Origin: Halomonas sp. YLGW01
GTDB lineage: Bacteria > Pseudomonadota > Gammaproteobacteria > Pseudomonadales > Halomonadaceae
Direction of reading: 5' to 3'
DNA: 64,000 bases
NCBI RefSeq assembly: GCF_014840935.1
Contig: NZ_CP062005.1
Span: 248,001 to 312,000 of the forward strand
In this document: positions 63,649-64,000 of the stretch, piece after piece
Layout of the letters: each line of letters begins with the position of its first letter
How positions within the stretch are numbered: the stretch's first letter is position 1
Notes under the pieces: generated by a model
The model's input: the letters and a program-made list of their open reading frames with translations, nothing else
Databases searched by the model: none
What the model was told of the DNA's origin: nothing
Translations under genes and position numbers: made by a program

Positions 63649-64000
63649 GTGAAAACGCGACCGGTTACTAGCAGCATGAAGCAACAAGAGGGCGCCGCGC
63701 TGCTTGTCGTGCTGTCCGTGATGACGGTCTCGCTTATGCTGGGGGTGACCAGCATGCAGTCGTCCATGATCGACGAGCGCCTGGCGGGGAATTATAAGGC
63801 GGCTGCTCAGGCCCAGATGAATGCAGAGCAGGCAGCCTCTGCCATGCTGACTGCTCTTGCCTCTGCTCCGAGATACAAGATTCCACAGAATGTTGTGAGT
63901 AACTATGGTTGGGGTGACAGCGGCCTTCGCTGGTCCAGCTTGAATGGTCTTGCCGACTCGAAGGATGTTCCATCTGAATCATGCCTATCTACAGGCAGCG
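63649..64000 (+). CDS. Second PilX-like protein, cut by the window edge
   Basis: 117 codons visible, no stop. After a short leader it reads KQQEGAALLVVLSVMTVSLM and SSMIDERLAGNYKAAAQAQM, closely parallel to the upstream pilX. The GTG at 63649 is eleven bases from GGAGG; the internal ATG at 63676 has no ribosome-binding site. pilY1 is expected downstream but lies outside. Confidence 0.82.
   Translation, partial: MKTRPVTSSMKQQEGAALLVVLSVMTVSLMLGVTSMQSSMIDERLAGNYKAAAQAQMNAEQAASAMLTALASAPRYKIPQNVVSNYGWGDSGLRWSSLNGLADSKDVPSESCLSTGS

Overview
The window looks like chromosome of a gamma-proteobacterium of the Halomonadaceae (Halomonas/Chromohalobacter type). The reasons are the high GC (about 65% in the core genes), the Pseudomonas-like order of housekeeping genes (ispB, rplU, rpmA, obgE, proB, rpsT, murJ, ribF, ileS, lspA, fkpB, ispH, then type IV minor pilins), the uvrA / YajR-like transporter / ssb block, and a fabA-fabB pair. 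The genus is inferred; no 16S gene is present.

Layout. 0-8.3 kb: uvrA (cut by the left edge) diverges from an MFS transporter, ssb, an RmlD-like reductase and plsC; fabA-fabB lie opposite. 8.5-10.4 kb: a PAS-GGDEF-EAL protein. 10.4-21.1 kb: a long leftward cluster combining photolyase, a LitR/CarH-like MerR regulator, CbiX, a renalase-like flavoprotein and a Cfa-type lipid-modifying operon (NTF2-like, SDR, FAD amine oxidase, DUF1365, Cfa, DUF2878), with a rightward TIGR01777 epimerase. This resembles light / singlet-oxygen response clusters known in other proteobacteria. 21-30 kb: rapA, a thioredoxin-like TlpA protein with an Lgt-like membrane domain, small envelope proteins, an aldo-keto reductase, a DJ-1 family protein and a LysR regulator. 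30-36.5 kb: a two-gene operon of a proline-racemase-family protein and an MDR dehydrogenase, then DUF3015 and DUF4105 exported proteins and a FrnE/DsbA-type protein.

36.6-46.9 kb is an accessory catabolic region: a divergent LysR plus L-cysteate sulfo-lyase (cuyA) and a YeiH-type exporter; a low-GC NhaC-like transporter; then an XRE-cupin regulator diverging from a TRAP transporter (dctP, dctQ, dctM) and an Ldh2-family imine/keto-acid reductase. The last 26 codons and the terminator of that reductase occur a second time, decayed, just after the NhaC-like gene, so the regulator-TRAP-reductase block is bracketed by a degenerate direct repeat. A tRNA-Pro(CGG) closes the region.

47.2-60 kb is conserved housekeeping: polyprenyl synthesis, ribosomal proteins L21/L27/S20, Obg GTPase, proline synthesis (relevant to osmoadaptation), lipid II flippase, riboflavin kinase/FAD synthetase, IleRS, signal peptidase II, a PPIase and IspH. 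60-64 kb is a minor pilin operon (pilE-like, fimT/fimU-like, pilV, pilW, then two tandem pilX-like genes, the second cut by the right edge).

The most interesting items are the photolyase/lipid cluster with a regulator that has lost the B12-ligating EH pair, 11-bp direct repeats placed on a promoter in that cluster, the decayed duplicate around the TRAP block, a proline-racemase-family protein with both catalytic cysteines replaced, and two intergenic 13-bp tandem-repeat arrays.
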